From Dipteris shenzhenensis (Eukaryota; Polypodiophyta; Polypodiopsida; Gleicheniales): 64,000 bases of DNA. The notes under the pieces were generated by a model. It had not been told where the DNA came from, ran no database searches, and was given only the letters and a program-made list of their open reading frames with translations. Every line of letters begins with the position of its first letter. Positions within the stretch are counted from its first letter, which is position 1. Position numbers and translations under genes: made by a program. Shown here in pieces: positions 53,585 to 64,000 of the stretch. Where the stretch lies: NCBI GenBank assembly GCA_047967505.1, contig CM106538.1. One strand, written 5' to 3'.

Positions 53585-54262
53585 TGACTTTTTTCCCCCC
53601 CGGAAGAAGGAACCTTCTATTAGCAACTTTGAGAATACAAATTCAGCAATCCAAAAAGGCGATGATATGAAGGGTGCTAGCTATTCTCGTGGGTCTCATC
53701 TCACTACCTTGAGTACCTAGAAAGCGGGTGCCAACAGCCAGGGGCATATACAACCAATGGCTACCTTGATTTGTGAAGTGTAGAAGGTGCTTGCAAGTTA
53801 AGCCTTGCAGAACTGCTCACACCTTTTGGCTTTCTAGAATCTTACGTACTTGATGGTGTGTAGGGTGTAGACGATAACAAACCAGATACCGACAAGGGTG
53901 GTCGCTAGCCGAGCCTCCTATCCACCCATGACCACCCATATGCTCTATTCACATTACTTTCGTTAGGATCCTAAGTGAGCCCAACCAAATCTTTTGAGCC
54001 CTAGGGCAGCTCCACCAGGAGTGCACTATCATCCCTAGGTCCCCTACCGCAGGGCAAAGACCTGTCTTGCGGAGGGAGAAGCATCATTCCGAGTAGGTGC
54101 AGAAGAAGCAGAAGCGACAACGTCGTCTTGAGTAACACAAATATTGGTGAGAATCCAATCCATGTGTGTATCATCCAAGAGTCAATAGGAAGGCCTTTCA
54201 GCTAAAAGCCATAAAAATTAAGAAATCTTCCTTGGGCGGAGGGTGGTCCAAAGTAGGGATCA
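53585..54262 (-). pseudogene. LINE-B ORF2 C-terminal fragment
   Basis: A T run (53589-53596) followed by a C run marks the 3' end of a minus-strand LINE, and GGAACCTTCTATTA just inside is shared with LINE-A. Upstream on the minus strand PIDSWMIHTWI (about 54160-54195) and HFTNQGSHWLYMPL (about 53735-53785) correspond to the region seen in LINE-A. It interrupts Gypsy-2 between RNase H and integrase. Target duplication not identified. Confidence 0.7.
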
Positions 54263-55740
54263 AAATATGTTTAATACTATTGTGGTATTGTGCATACTCT
54301 AGGTAATTTGCATGCAATGGCCGAATTACCTATCCCAACTAGAGAACGGCGAATGACCAAACCTATTTGTAGATGATTTCTCAAATGTGGATTGTCCATA
54401 GCTACGGTCGTGGAACTTGCAGAAGCACCCGCCAAGGTGCTAGATGGAGTACCACTGGTGGCGTTGGACAAGCACCAGATGCCAAACGATGTCCTCACCT
54501 TTGTCATGACATGGTATGATGACATGTTACAGTTTGTTGAAATAGGAATCCATGAATACATGTCCCACGATAGGGATAAGCGACTTGCCCTTCAAAGTCT
54601 CAACTTTTGCATTATCATTGATTCTCTCTATCATCTTGGTCCTGATAAAGTTCTTTGTTGATGTGTGATGCCACATGAATAGTCAGTCATTTCGCATGAG
54701 GCGCATCAAGGGTTGGTCGGAGGACATTTTGTCGGCAATACTATGGGATGGAAAGTCCTCCATGCTGGATTATGGTGGCCTACAGTTCTCAATGATGCCA
54801 TCGCCTTTGCCAAATAATGCGACGTCTGCCAGCCTGTTAAGCCAACCGACCATACATGACCGCATGCTACACAACACGGTGCTCCCACGAGAGCCATTTT
54901 AGAAATGGGATCTGGCCCATTCAAATTGGCGGCCCATTCGTTTGGGAACCGATATACCATAGTCGTAATCAATTACTACACCAAAGTTGTGGAAGGTAGA
55001 GCACTGGAGGACAGTTCAATGGCTTCCATAGCAAAGTTCATTCATGAGCAGATATGACCCGCTTCTTCGGATGTTCGATGGAGGTCGTCAATGATTAGAG
55101 CAGTCATTTTGTCCATGATGTCATGTTGAATCCTACAAGCAGCATATGATTATTCACAAGGTCTCCACTATCTACTACGCACAAGCCAATGGCCTAAAGA
55201 AAGTGGTGAATGGGAAGCGTACTGACTGGGATCAAAAGCTCTACTCTGTGCTTTGGGCCTTTCACACCACTTACAAGGTCGCCATGGGTCTCACATCCTT
55301 CCAAATGGTTTATGGTATCAAAGTAATGGTTCCAATGGAGTTCTTCGTGCTGAGCCTCTATATCGTAGTAGTTGAATGACTAAGCATGTAAGAGTCCCTT
55401 TGTCATCAAATGGACCAGTTATACAAGCTCGGTAAAGACCGATTTATTGCCTCTTATGTCTCTAACATGGTATAGCGCCGCTGGAAGAAATGGGTAAACC
55501 ATGATGCCAAACTCCTTATCTTCAACGAAAAAGATGCAATTCTCCTTTTTTGATCCTGGCAAGGCTTACACCCCAGAGTTAAAACTCCAGTGGGCCAAAC
55601 CTTATTGGATCATTCATCGGCTCCATGATGACATATTTTTAATGGGCACGTTGTCAGGTGATATATTTAAGAATCCCATTAATGGCTATTGGCTTAGGCC
55701 TTACTTTGGTCCCCCTTTGGTCCCATGCCCCTGTTCCCTT
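54263..55740 (+). pseudogene. Ty3/Gypsy integrase, decayed (Gypsy-2, second part)
   Basis: After the LINE, plus-strand frames give GGHFVGNTMGWKVLHAG then WWPTVLNDAIAFAK (integrase zinc finger end, 54718-54820), GSGPFKLAAHSFGNRYTIVV (54910-54970), STIYYAQANGLKK (55165-55200) and WDQKLYSVLWAFHTTYKVA (55228-55285). Conserved acidic residues cannot all be traced because of frameshifts. Several short open frames before 54660 may be the region linking RNase H and integrase. Confidence 0.82.
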
Positions 55741-58338
55741 TTCTAGAGAAGCAGCCAAAAGATATAGCTATCACATTCGCACATGTGGAAATACTTTGAC
55801 CAAATTTTGAGTCATTACCAAGTGTCCACACAAGTCCCAACGCGTAGTTAACTACATATCATGCGACATGTATTTTTAAAGATAGTCATCATGGTTCTGT
55901 ATGCATGCAACTTCCACCCTTTACAAACCCTCCTTATCTTGTTGCAAAGGATAGCTCGTTGCCTTTACTCATCCCGTGCTTACTCCTTGCCTTTGTGACT
56001 TTGTCTTCGCCAGCATCCCTAGCTCTCACTTACTCCGTGCTACTCACAGTACCTTCCTTCTCGTCCAATCTTTTCTCTCATGCAAAGTGCTTTGTTAACA
56101 TGGTTATCTACAATATGTTCACCAAATTTGACATTGAGCATGTTCCTATTTGAGATTCGTTGGAGTGCACTTGGCTCCTTTAAGCAGCATCTCTCCCTTG
56201 GAGCACCATCCCCATTCACCTTGAATCCAATGCCACTGTAACCCAACTCAATCGGGGCAACCTTGTTCGTATCGCCAATGGCGAATACATCCTCAATAAG
56301 GATTGGGTGTACACTTGACTCAGCTTGCCCAAGGATGGCCAATGGGGAGCCACTTTGGCAACAAGATGGCACCACAGGAGCATCTGTGCAACAAGCTCAC
56401 ACCATCTACCAAGGTCCCCTATTATCAGTTTTTCCTAAAGTTGGTGTGGCTACAAAGCAAAACAATCAATATTTTCATAGTGGTCATAGGATGGCTTCTC
56501 CAACCCAAAAATGGCAAGCTCATGGCATGGTTGTTCCTCTTCATGGAGAGAAGTATCTATCTAGCTCTGCAGGGCTCATGGATGTGACAAAATCCCCAGT
56601 ACTCGCGAAGAGCCTTGTGAAGCAACCAAGAAGGAGAATGTGAAGAATTGGGTGGGGTAGATTTTCATCATTGTCTTCCCCTTTGGAGGAATCTTGGACG
56701 CCCTAGTTCCCCCAGGTCTCCTTGCTACCACGAGGGACGTCAACATTTTTGCTTTAACAACAGAGTGCACGGCTTCCGGGTGCACATCAAATCAAAACAA
56801 AAGGCTGCAACAACAAAAGCGGTCTATCACTCTGATTCCAATCCGACCAAAGATAGAGTTCACTCCAATCACTACCTCTCACCTCAATCTCAATCTCTCC
56901 TTTCCCCTTATCCGGATGGTGTTTCTCGGAGTGACCTTGGCGCCCCTACCTAGTGTGAGCCTTGCCTGATGTTCAGTGCCATCCCACTCCTATGCCCTCT
57001 TCAACTTTGTCTAGTGCAGTTTTGGCCGTTACCTCTTCTAGACCGGTACGTTACACCCCACCGCTCCACTCGGTGCCTATGTCCACTACGCCTTACTAAG
57101 TGAGCTAGCCTCACTACCCCTTGCCTCTGCCACATTGCTTGTTTCCACTAAACCTCCTACTCTATCCCCAAGTGCATTGCCAACACGATCCTTGCACACT
57201 TCAAGCACAATGTGGTCATCGAGGATGACTTCATGACTAAGCCCTGCAAACAGCAGAACACCGAGCCAGAGGTGTATTCCAAGCTGACCCTCATTGCTCC
57301 TCAATAGATCTTGTCACCGGTGAATCTCGAGCCTGATGGTCTGCATCTGTGCTTGCCCCAAGCCCCTAGTCTTCAAGTACCCCATGGTGCGCTTAGTACC
57401 TATCAGAGTTCCTCACTGCCAAGGACTTCGGCCAGCTCCACCATGAAGTGGACAGGCTGCGTGCCTCCCTTGCTAACACCAACCACAGATAGAGTGCAGT
57501 TCAAACACCGGGACAAGTTGTTATCCCAGGAATTCACCTCACTCCACCAAGTGCACACCAATGCTAGAGCAGAGTATACTCGGATGCTCGGCAGTCTCTG
57601 CCAACATCATGCAGATATTGCTACCTGTGCCCTGCTTCTTGACTAGCAAGTCCAAATTCTCCACAATCTGACCTTTGAAACGGTGCCCATGGACCCGCAC
57701 AACTTAGCCGCATGCCGCATGACGTCGAAGTTGGCCAAGTAGTGGTAGCTGTAGATCGACCGGCTAGAGCAGATACTCGTGCTCAACTGTAAGTGTATGG
57801 CGATCCTTCCCCAAGATGAGCACGAGGTGGACACCGATGTGGCCAGTGCATCAAGGTTGCTCCCCCAACAAACCTTGCAAATCATTAGCCCCAGTGCATA
57901 ACAGATGGCGACAGGTGATGCCCCTCTGCATCAAAAACCCCCTCCCCCCCTACCATGGGACCCAAACTACGACCCAAGTCTCAATAAGGGCAGAGCGTTC
58001 ACAGTTGTCTAGATGGGAAGATCACCATCACGTTGGACAATTGTGTCTAAAAGCTCCCAAACAAATTGATGGAGAGAGGATGCAATGAGGCTTAGGAAAA
58101 GTTGATGTACAGAAGACTCTATTCGGTGTCTTGCTTCCCCTGCAAGTGTCCTCTTTGCTTTGCTCCTTTCACTCATCATGTTGGACCATTGCTAAACTCT
58201 GGTGCAATCAATCAACAAAGCACTTCCAAACGTCGCCTCAATCTATAGCCTCCCTGGCCACTCCCAACAGCATAAATCAACTTTTCTTTGCGAGGAAAGA
58301 AACCCAAACGCAATAACTAGCTAGCAACCAATCAGGGA
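55741..58338 (+). other. Degenerate coding-like region of unknown origin
   Basis: Short plus-strand frames follow one another for over 2 kb, with codon-like composition unlike the AT-rich flanks. Examples are MFTKFDIEHVPI (56119-56151), NIFIVVIGWLLQPKNGK (near 56470) and a helical, heptad-like stretch around 57440-57640 (FGQLHHEVDRLRASLANTN then SQEFTSLHQVHTNARAEY). It could be an extra ORF of Gypsy-2, the gag side of another element, or a captured gene. I recognise no domain. Confidence 0.4.
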
Positions 58339-58922
58339 ACGGTAGAAGCAAGCAAAGACAAGCCTTCTTCTACTCAGTATCCACCGAAGAAAGGTCACCC
58401 AAGTTGAAAAACCCTAGTTCCTGCAGAGAAAAGCTGATTCTGCCCTGGCACAGCCCCAAAAGCAGCTTAGAAGTGAAAAATCAACAGCAACACCCGGAAG
58501 GCTCCAGAAATCAAATCGCAATCCTCCTTGCAGAGCGTGGACAGCCTGATAGCAAATCACAATCTCCTGTGACAGCCTGGGAACACCTGGAAACAAATCG
58601 CAATTTCTTGTAGCAGCTTAGAAACACCTGGAAACAACTTTAGAACAAGACGCAATCCCCTGGCATAGCCTGGAGGACTTGGAAGTGAAATAGCAATCTG
58701 TAAAGAGACACCCTAGCTGAAATCGCAATCTGCAACAGGCTTCTGGATTAGGTGCGCATTCATCTGCTAGGCCCGATACTAGCCCTAACTGATGACGATT
58801 TTCCCTCGCACGCTCTGGAAGCTCCTGGTAGAAGGCGATTTTGCTCTAGCAACACCTGGCAGGCTCTCGCAGCTCACAACTGATGATCTGGCTCTTCTAG
58901 TATTGATTTTGGCCTTTTGAGT
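58339..58922 (+). repeat. 613 bp-period direct duplication, copy 1
   Basis: Begins ACGGTAGAAGCAAGCAAAGAC and matches 58952-59576 at about 90 percent by eye with indels. Internally repetitive with ACCTGGAAACA and GCAGCCTGG motifs. Confidence 0.9.
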
Positions 58923-59641
58923 CCAAAAGAGTGGTGCAATCAAAAATTGCAACGGCAAAAGCAGGCAAAGACAAGCCTTCTTCTACCCAGTATCCACTGA
59001 AGAAAGGTCACCCGGGCTGGAAAACCCTAGTTCCTGCAGAGAAAAGCTGATTCTACCCTGGCACAGCCCTGAAAGCAGCTTAGAAGTGAACACCCACGCC
59101 TGGAAAGTTACCAAAATCAGCAGCAACACCCGGAAGGCTCCAGAAATCAAATCGCAATCCTCCTTGCAGAGCCTGGACAGCCTGATAGCAAATCACAATC
59201 TCTTGTGGCAGCCTGGACAGCCTGGGAACACCTGGAAACAATCGCAATTTCCTGTAGCAGCCTAGAAACGCCTAGAAACACCTAGAAACAGCTCTACGCA
59301 GTCACCTAGCACAGCCCGGAGGACCTGGAAGTGAAATAGCAAAATCTGCAAAGGACACCCTAGCTGAAATCGCAATCTGCAACAGGCTCCTGGATCAGGT
59401 GCGAATTCCTCTGGCAGGCCCTGGATGCATTGGTACTAGCCCTGGCTGATGACGACGATTTTCCCTAACAGGCTCTGGAAGCTCCTGGTAGAAGGCAATT
59501 TTGCTCTGGCAGCACCTGGCAGGCTCTAGCAGCTCACAACTGATGATCTGGCTCTGCCTTTTAAGTCTAAAAGAACAGCTTTGGGCTCTTTTTGCAGTCC
59601 TGTGCTAAAATTACCAATTTTTAATTGCACCACTCTTTTGG
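58923..59641. mobile_element. Possible foldback/TIR element with 27 bp inverted ends
   Basis: CCAAAAGAGTGGTGCAAT and following bases at 58923-58949 are matched, 26 of 27, by the reverse complement at 59615-59641. The 719 bp between ends includes copy 2 of the local duplication. There is no transposase and no clear target duplication, so this could also be a rearranged junction. Confidence 0.55.
58952..59576 (+). repeat. 613 bp-period direct duplication, copy 2
   Basis: Begins ACGGCAAAAGCAGGCAAAGAC. Pairs with 58339-58922. Confidence 0.9.
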
Positions 59642-60272
59642 CCCCCCCTGTTGCACACTTTGGCCCTAGGAATCAATTGCCTAGTAACTGGGCACACATT
59701 CACTATTTCCAAGGGCCCACTAGGAATTTTAATTCCCCAAGTCTTGTCCCATGGCCGGACCCTCGTGCCCCAGAGGCTCAAGGCAGACACGCACAAATAT
59801 GGGAGTCGCAAATCAAAAGTCCCATAATTTCACGTCCTCGTGACAGGAGGCAGGCTTTCCACATAGAAATCTTCTCTCCATCTTACTTGGTGAGTGGAGA
59901 GGCTGTCATACATCAGCAGATACAAAAGGCCACCCCTCTTGCACCGCCGTGCAATCCAGAGTATAGTGTATGGGAGACTATCGTCAACCCTGATGGCAGG
60001 GCAGTATTCAACCTAATAACTCAATTTCATTGACATTTGGTTGGATACCATGGATCCCTTGTACTGCAATACGGGAGCAGGGTACAAAGAGTTCCACGAA
60101 GACTAGTATGCCTTGTGAGTGTTTCTACAAGACTCAACCTGCAAGGGCTTCTTATGTTCTCACAGATGGAATCCATTGGCTGGATAGCATTGGTCGTTCG
60201 CACCTATTCCAGGGTTACCTGATGCAGTTGCAGCCAGTTTTCTTTTTCCTCCATGGAAATCAGCAGAGGTAG
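59642..60272 (+). pseudogene. LINE C-terminal-domain-like fragment on the plus strand
   Basis: Two frames read QKATPLAPPCNPEYSVWETI (about 59925-59985) and FYKTQPARASYVLTDGIHWL (about 60121-60180). These resemble LINE-A ([38 protein letters not shown]) in order and spacing. A frame change lies near 60030. It precedes LINE-E on the same strand, so it may be the 3' end of an earlier LINE. The 150-codon frame at 59581-60033 is part of this. Confidence 0.55.
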
Positions 60273-60442
60273 AGAATGGGTAGGCTAGCCAAAGAGCAGG
60301 GGGAATGTGGAAAGAGAGGAGTTAGAAGGAGAAAGAAGCGTTTACACTAGACATGGTGTGCACATGCGCGTGCATCGGTGTCTGTCTGTGTCTCTGTATG
60401 TGCACGCGTGCACACCTGCGTGCCTACACGTGTGCATGTGTC

Positions 60443-61639
60443 ATGGCAGAAGTAAACAAGTATTATGTCAAGAGAGCACTTTGTCCTGAACCCAAAAGAC
60501 AATCAAGGGAAACCTCTCCCCTCATAGCTCCTTCTTCTGAAGATGCTTCCTATGTGTTTGATATGTTGAATGATGATTTTCAACAAAGTAGAAGGGAATG
60601 GATTCAACCTGCTCCGGAACTCACTTACAGAATGAAGTTTCCTTCTCTTGTGCATCCTTTGAAGAAGCTCTCTCAAACTCCAGTTATCATTTTTTTCCCA
60701 GGCAAAACTCCCTCTGCTAATGATGTGGGACAATGGGTGAATTCTCTCCTAGGTGGATGCTATGTAGAAGGAGTCTATTTTGCCTCCTAGGGATTTTATG
60801 AAGTTCATCTTTTGGATGCCTTGACAAAACAAAAAATGCTGGAAATGTCCCCTTTATTTTTTGGTCGACAAATGGTGCATATCATGCCCTGGTCCCCTAA
60901 TAAGGACTATCAGAACCTCATCAAGCATCATTGCCCTGTATGGGTTGAAGTGGTTGATTTTCCAGATTACATGAGAACAGAGCTTCCAGGTTTAGCTATG
61001 ACATTGGGACAAGTGATCTGTCCCCCTCGTCCCACAGGTAATAAAAATCGTTTTTGCATCTTATGGGATACTGATAGACCGACCCCCTCCTCTATTGCAG
61101 TTGAGATTGAGGGTATTAATTTGGGGAAAAAATATTTCACTTTAAAATGGGGCATTTTTGCTGGAGCTTGTTTTTCTTGTCACAAGTTTGGGCATCTTGC
61201 TTCAGAGTGTCCCTCTATCCTTCATCCACCTCCTCCAGTAGCTATTCCTCTACCATCTAATAAAGGAGGTCAGAAGACATATGTGGAAAAGATAGAAGCT
61301 AAAGGAGCAAAGCCTTCAGTTCATACAGGGAGCCAGGCCAATTCAGCTCAAAATAAGGATAAAGGAAAAAGAAAGTTAGGGGAAAATAACTCATCTTCTC
61401 ATGAGGGGTGGCAGACTGCAAAGAAGACGGTGCCTCTCAAACAAAGACCTCTCCAATCTCGTAATTGGGATGCCTCTACTCCTTCTCCAGGACAATCTTC
61501 TACCTCTCCAAGCAACCCCATCTCAAAGGCATGGGTTAATGGAGTCAAGAAGGGTCTTCCCCTTTGTGAAGAAGATGATATTATCAGGGAATTGGATGCT
61601 GAGGGTCAGCAAGACCCTGTGGCAATGGCAGAGGCTTGA
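60443..61639 (+). pseudogene. LINE-E ORF1: nucleic-acid-binding protein with CCHC knuckle
   Basis: From ATG 60443 (MAEVNKYYVKRALCPEP) one frame runs 398 codons with a single TAG at 60788-60790 (FAS*GFYEVHLLD). The middle resembles the DUF4283 fold of plant LINE ORF1 (WVNSLLGGCYVEGVYF, then VWVEVVDFPDYM and FTLKWG). A CCHC knuckle CFSCHKFGHLASEC lies near 61168-61210, then a basic, serine-rich tail. ORF1 proteins coat LINE RNA in the cytoplasm. The one stop may be a point mutation or, less likely, a readthrough site. Confidence 0.85.
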
Positions 61640-61690
61640 AGCCTCCCTTTCTTTTGGAGGACGGTCGATCATCTCTTGTATATATTTTCA

Positions 61691-63937
61691 TGCGTGCTTC
61701 TCTTAAATGTTTTTCCTATAATATACAGGGCCTCTGCAACCAGAATAAATGGAGGCTTCTATGGCATTATATAAATACAACTCATCCGGATGTTGTGTGT
61801 CTGCAAGAGCATAATCAACATTTTTTTGCTGGCCAACATGGGTTTTTTTCTGGATATGATATATTTTATTTAGGATCTGAACAATTCTCTGGGCTGTGCA
61901 TTTTAGCCAGACATGATCTGCAACCCTGGATAGCATATAATGATCTTGGTGGACGATGGATGATTAATCATGTCAAAACTTGGTTTTGGGCCAAAGCTAG
62001 TTAATGTCATATATTGGCTTTACTCAGATTCCACTCCACAATGCCTTATAGGGAATCATTTGTCTGAGTCTTGGACTCTCGAACGTTCAGTTCGACAGGG
62101 ATGCCCTCTCAGTGCTTTGCTTTATGCCATCGCTTCACATCCTTTGCTTCTTTATATGGATCACATGGTTGATACTGGACAGCTAGAGGGGCTTCAGATT
62201 TCTGGTTCACAACCTTTCATTGCACAGGCCTATGCAGATGATTCATTCTTCATGCCAAAGAATAGTCCTTTGGAGATTCGCCTCTTGATGGATACCCTTT
62301 CAGATTTTGGGTTGGCAGCTGGTCTTAAAATCAATTTTCAGAAATCAAAACTCTTGCCTCTCAAGCATTGTGACTGGCATGCTATCCTGTGGCCAGGCCA
62401 GATTATTTATCCGGAAAACATAGTAAGACATTTGGGCTATCCTATTGGCTGGAAAATCAGCAATAAGCAACAAATGTCATGGGTGTCAAACAAAATTCAG
62501 GACAAATTAGAATATTGGAAGATCTCCACTTGGCCTCTGCATGTACGGCTTCGAATTGTCCAGTCTATTATTCTAGCTTATGTCCAGTTCTATCTTCCTC
62601 TATTACATTGGTCATCTTGAGATCTCACTTCCTTTATGTCTCAAGCCATGGAGATTTTTTGGAAAACTAAGCTTCATAAAAAAGCTTTACGGCTGCTCAA
62701 AATGGACTTGCTTTGCTCACCAAGAATGCATGGTGGTTTGAATATAATAAACATCCAATTTCATGTGTTGGCAAGAAAGATCACTATGCTCAAGACATTT
62801 TTTCAACAAGAGCAACCCTGGTCTATTATGTTGGCAATTTTGTGTGGACAGATGAGCACACATGCTTATGGACATTGGCTAGTTGATCCATCGGAAGTAG
62901 TACTTGGCAAATTTCAAGGTAAAATCCCTGGTTGTCCATTTTCTAATTCCTTGATTCAGGACTGGAAGCAAGTACTCTCTCACATCAAATGATCTCCCCA
63001 TCCTACTTCTATAGCTTCCTCACTAAGAATGGAAAGTATTCATTGGAGTGCTGTGTTTTCCTCTCCTCTTGCTGTTCAACAACCCATCAGAGCTTACAAT
63101 CTTATGAAAATGGGTATCCGGTTCATTGATGACGTGGTAGATATGCAAGGAAATATTCTCACTTTTCCAGTAGCATGTCGACAATATAATCTGGGGATGC
63201 ATCATAGACCTATTAGGAAAGCTATTGCTGATCTCTTACTCCCTCTGGTTCCGATTCAGACTTTGAATGTCAGAGACAGGCTTCAAGATTGGCACCTTCA
63301 GTCTTCAAATACAAGCATATCCACTAGGCCTTTGCATTTATTGACTTCTATACAGGCTTATCGATTGATATTACCTCCTCCTTGGATTGCCCATCATGCT
63401 AATTCTCTATGGCATTTGAACAAGTCATTAGCCTGGTGGAAAGGAAAATTGCAATTGATATGGAAGTTGAAAATGCCATTGAAGTAACGACTCTTTTTAT
63501 GGAGATGTATTGTTGGTATTCTTCCAGTAGGGGTGAAATTAGCTCAAAGACGGATAGCTTCACCTCTTTGTCCAAGATGTCACCTTACATCTGAGACTAT
63601 TCCGCATTTACTGTGGTTTTGTTCATATTCCAGAGACCTTCTAGACAGAATCTCCTATTTCTTATCTCTCAGATTTCCAGCACACAGGTTCTACAGGTTT
63701 TTCTGGATGTATGGCAAACTATCAGCTTCTTTGTCACAGTATTCTCTTTTCTTCCACTGGATCAGATACTGGGCCTTATGGACCCTCTGGCTGCAGCGCA
63801 ATCAAGCATATCTGAATTCTCCCCTTCAGCATCCATATGAGTTCTTCCGAGCCTCATTGCGGCAGTCTTTATATGATGCCTTACATGAGGAAGATTTGGA
63901 TGTTTCTTGTATTCAGCTTTTCTTTTACTGCTTTTGA
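61691..63937 (+). pseudogene. LINE-E ORF2: endonuclease start joined to reverse transcriptase, deleted and broken
   Basis: Starts MRASLKCFSYNIQGL with the EEP endonuclease N-terminus (PDVVCLQEHN). At about 61970 the text jumps, with a frame change, into reverse transcriptase (KLGFGPKLVNVIYWLYSDS, VRQGCPLSALLYA, AYADDSFFM near 62230). The rest of the endonuclease and the N-terminal part of the reverse transcriptase are missing. The following text keeps one frame to 63937 with stops at 62618, 62990 and 63485. It includes the zinc-binding region RIASPLCPRCHLTSETIPHL with LWFCSYSRD (63545-63640). The catalytic YADD is present but the enzyme cannot be made. Confidence 0.88.
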
Positions 63938-64000
63938 TGGATAGGGCTTTGGCTCTCTTTTGAGCTCTGCCCAGATGTAAATGAATGTTTCATAATATAA

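Larger units (their letters stand above)
60300..64000 (+). mobile_element. LINE-E, ORF1 and internally deleted ORF2, reaching the window end
   Basis: Plus-strand non-LTR element: a short 5' region with TGTGCA-rich sequence, ORF1 (60443-61639) and ORF2 (61691-63937), with ORF2 opening about 50 bases after ORF1 closes. The 3' end and any poly(A) tail lie at or beyond 64000. Stops and a large deletion in ORF2 make it inactive. Confidence 0.85.

Noticed and set aside
60353-60442. Earlier start for LINE-E ORF1
   Set aside because: The frame is open there only through a TGTGCA-rich tract giving Cys-Ala runs; the ATG at 60443 begins ordinary protein sequence.

Overview
This is nuclear DNA of a land plant, dense in transposable elements. 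The one intact host gene is eIF4A-III, read in eight exons with canonical splice sites and the plant-type DESD helicase motif. The mix of Copia, chromovirus, LINE, Helitron and Helentron-like elements, plus an 11.5 kb first intron, would suit a large genome such as a fern's. That placement is an inference, and the sequence does not prove a taxon. There are no operons, CRISPR arrays, tRNA or rRNA genes that I can support.

Layout. 1-1945: 5' part of a minus-strand Copia element (gag, primer site, LTR) cut by the window edge. About 1960-13915: a decayed canonical Helitron replicase (Rep-side domain, then PIF1 helicase), split by an almost complete minus-strand Copia element (Copia-1, 6472-12361, target duplication AACAT). 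15007-20067: a second copy of the same Copia family on the plus strand (Copia-2, target duplication GTACA), more decayed. The two copies form a multi-kilobase inverted repeat.

21082-34897: eIF4A-III. Exon 1 is separated from exons 2-8 by an 11.5 kb intron that has absorbed nested insertions: an old plus-strand Copia (21832-30717) holding a hAT-like element, a very young internally deleted chromovirus (24155-27550), a LINE fragment and a TRIM-like element (28339-30011); then a minus-strand Copia remnant split by a solo LTR (30756-31814). A 5'-truncated LINE with a 15 bp target duplication sits just past the stop codon.

35544-40970 is mostly non-coding with small repeats. 40975-44262 is a decayed minus-strand LINE. 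44270-46910 is a decayed minus-strand Helentron-like element in which a PIF1 helicase runs directly into an EEP endonuclease. 47585-49812 is a non-autonomous LTR element without coding capacity. 50218-55740 is a decayed plus-strand Ty3/Gypsy element split by a LINE fragment, followed by degenerate coding-like sequence of unknown origin (to about 58.1 kb), a 613 bp tandem duplication, and a plus-strand LINE (60.3 kb to the window end) with ORF1 and an internally deleted ORF2.

How it works together: apart from eIF4A-III, a core subunit of the exon junction complex, everything recognised is transposon-derived, mostly dead. LTR divergence, counted by eye, gives an order of insertion: chromovirus (2 of 462 sites), then Copia-1 (6 of 171), then Copia-2 (10 of 169). 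All domain calls were made from motifs by eye without database searches.
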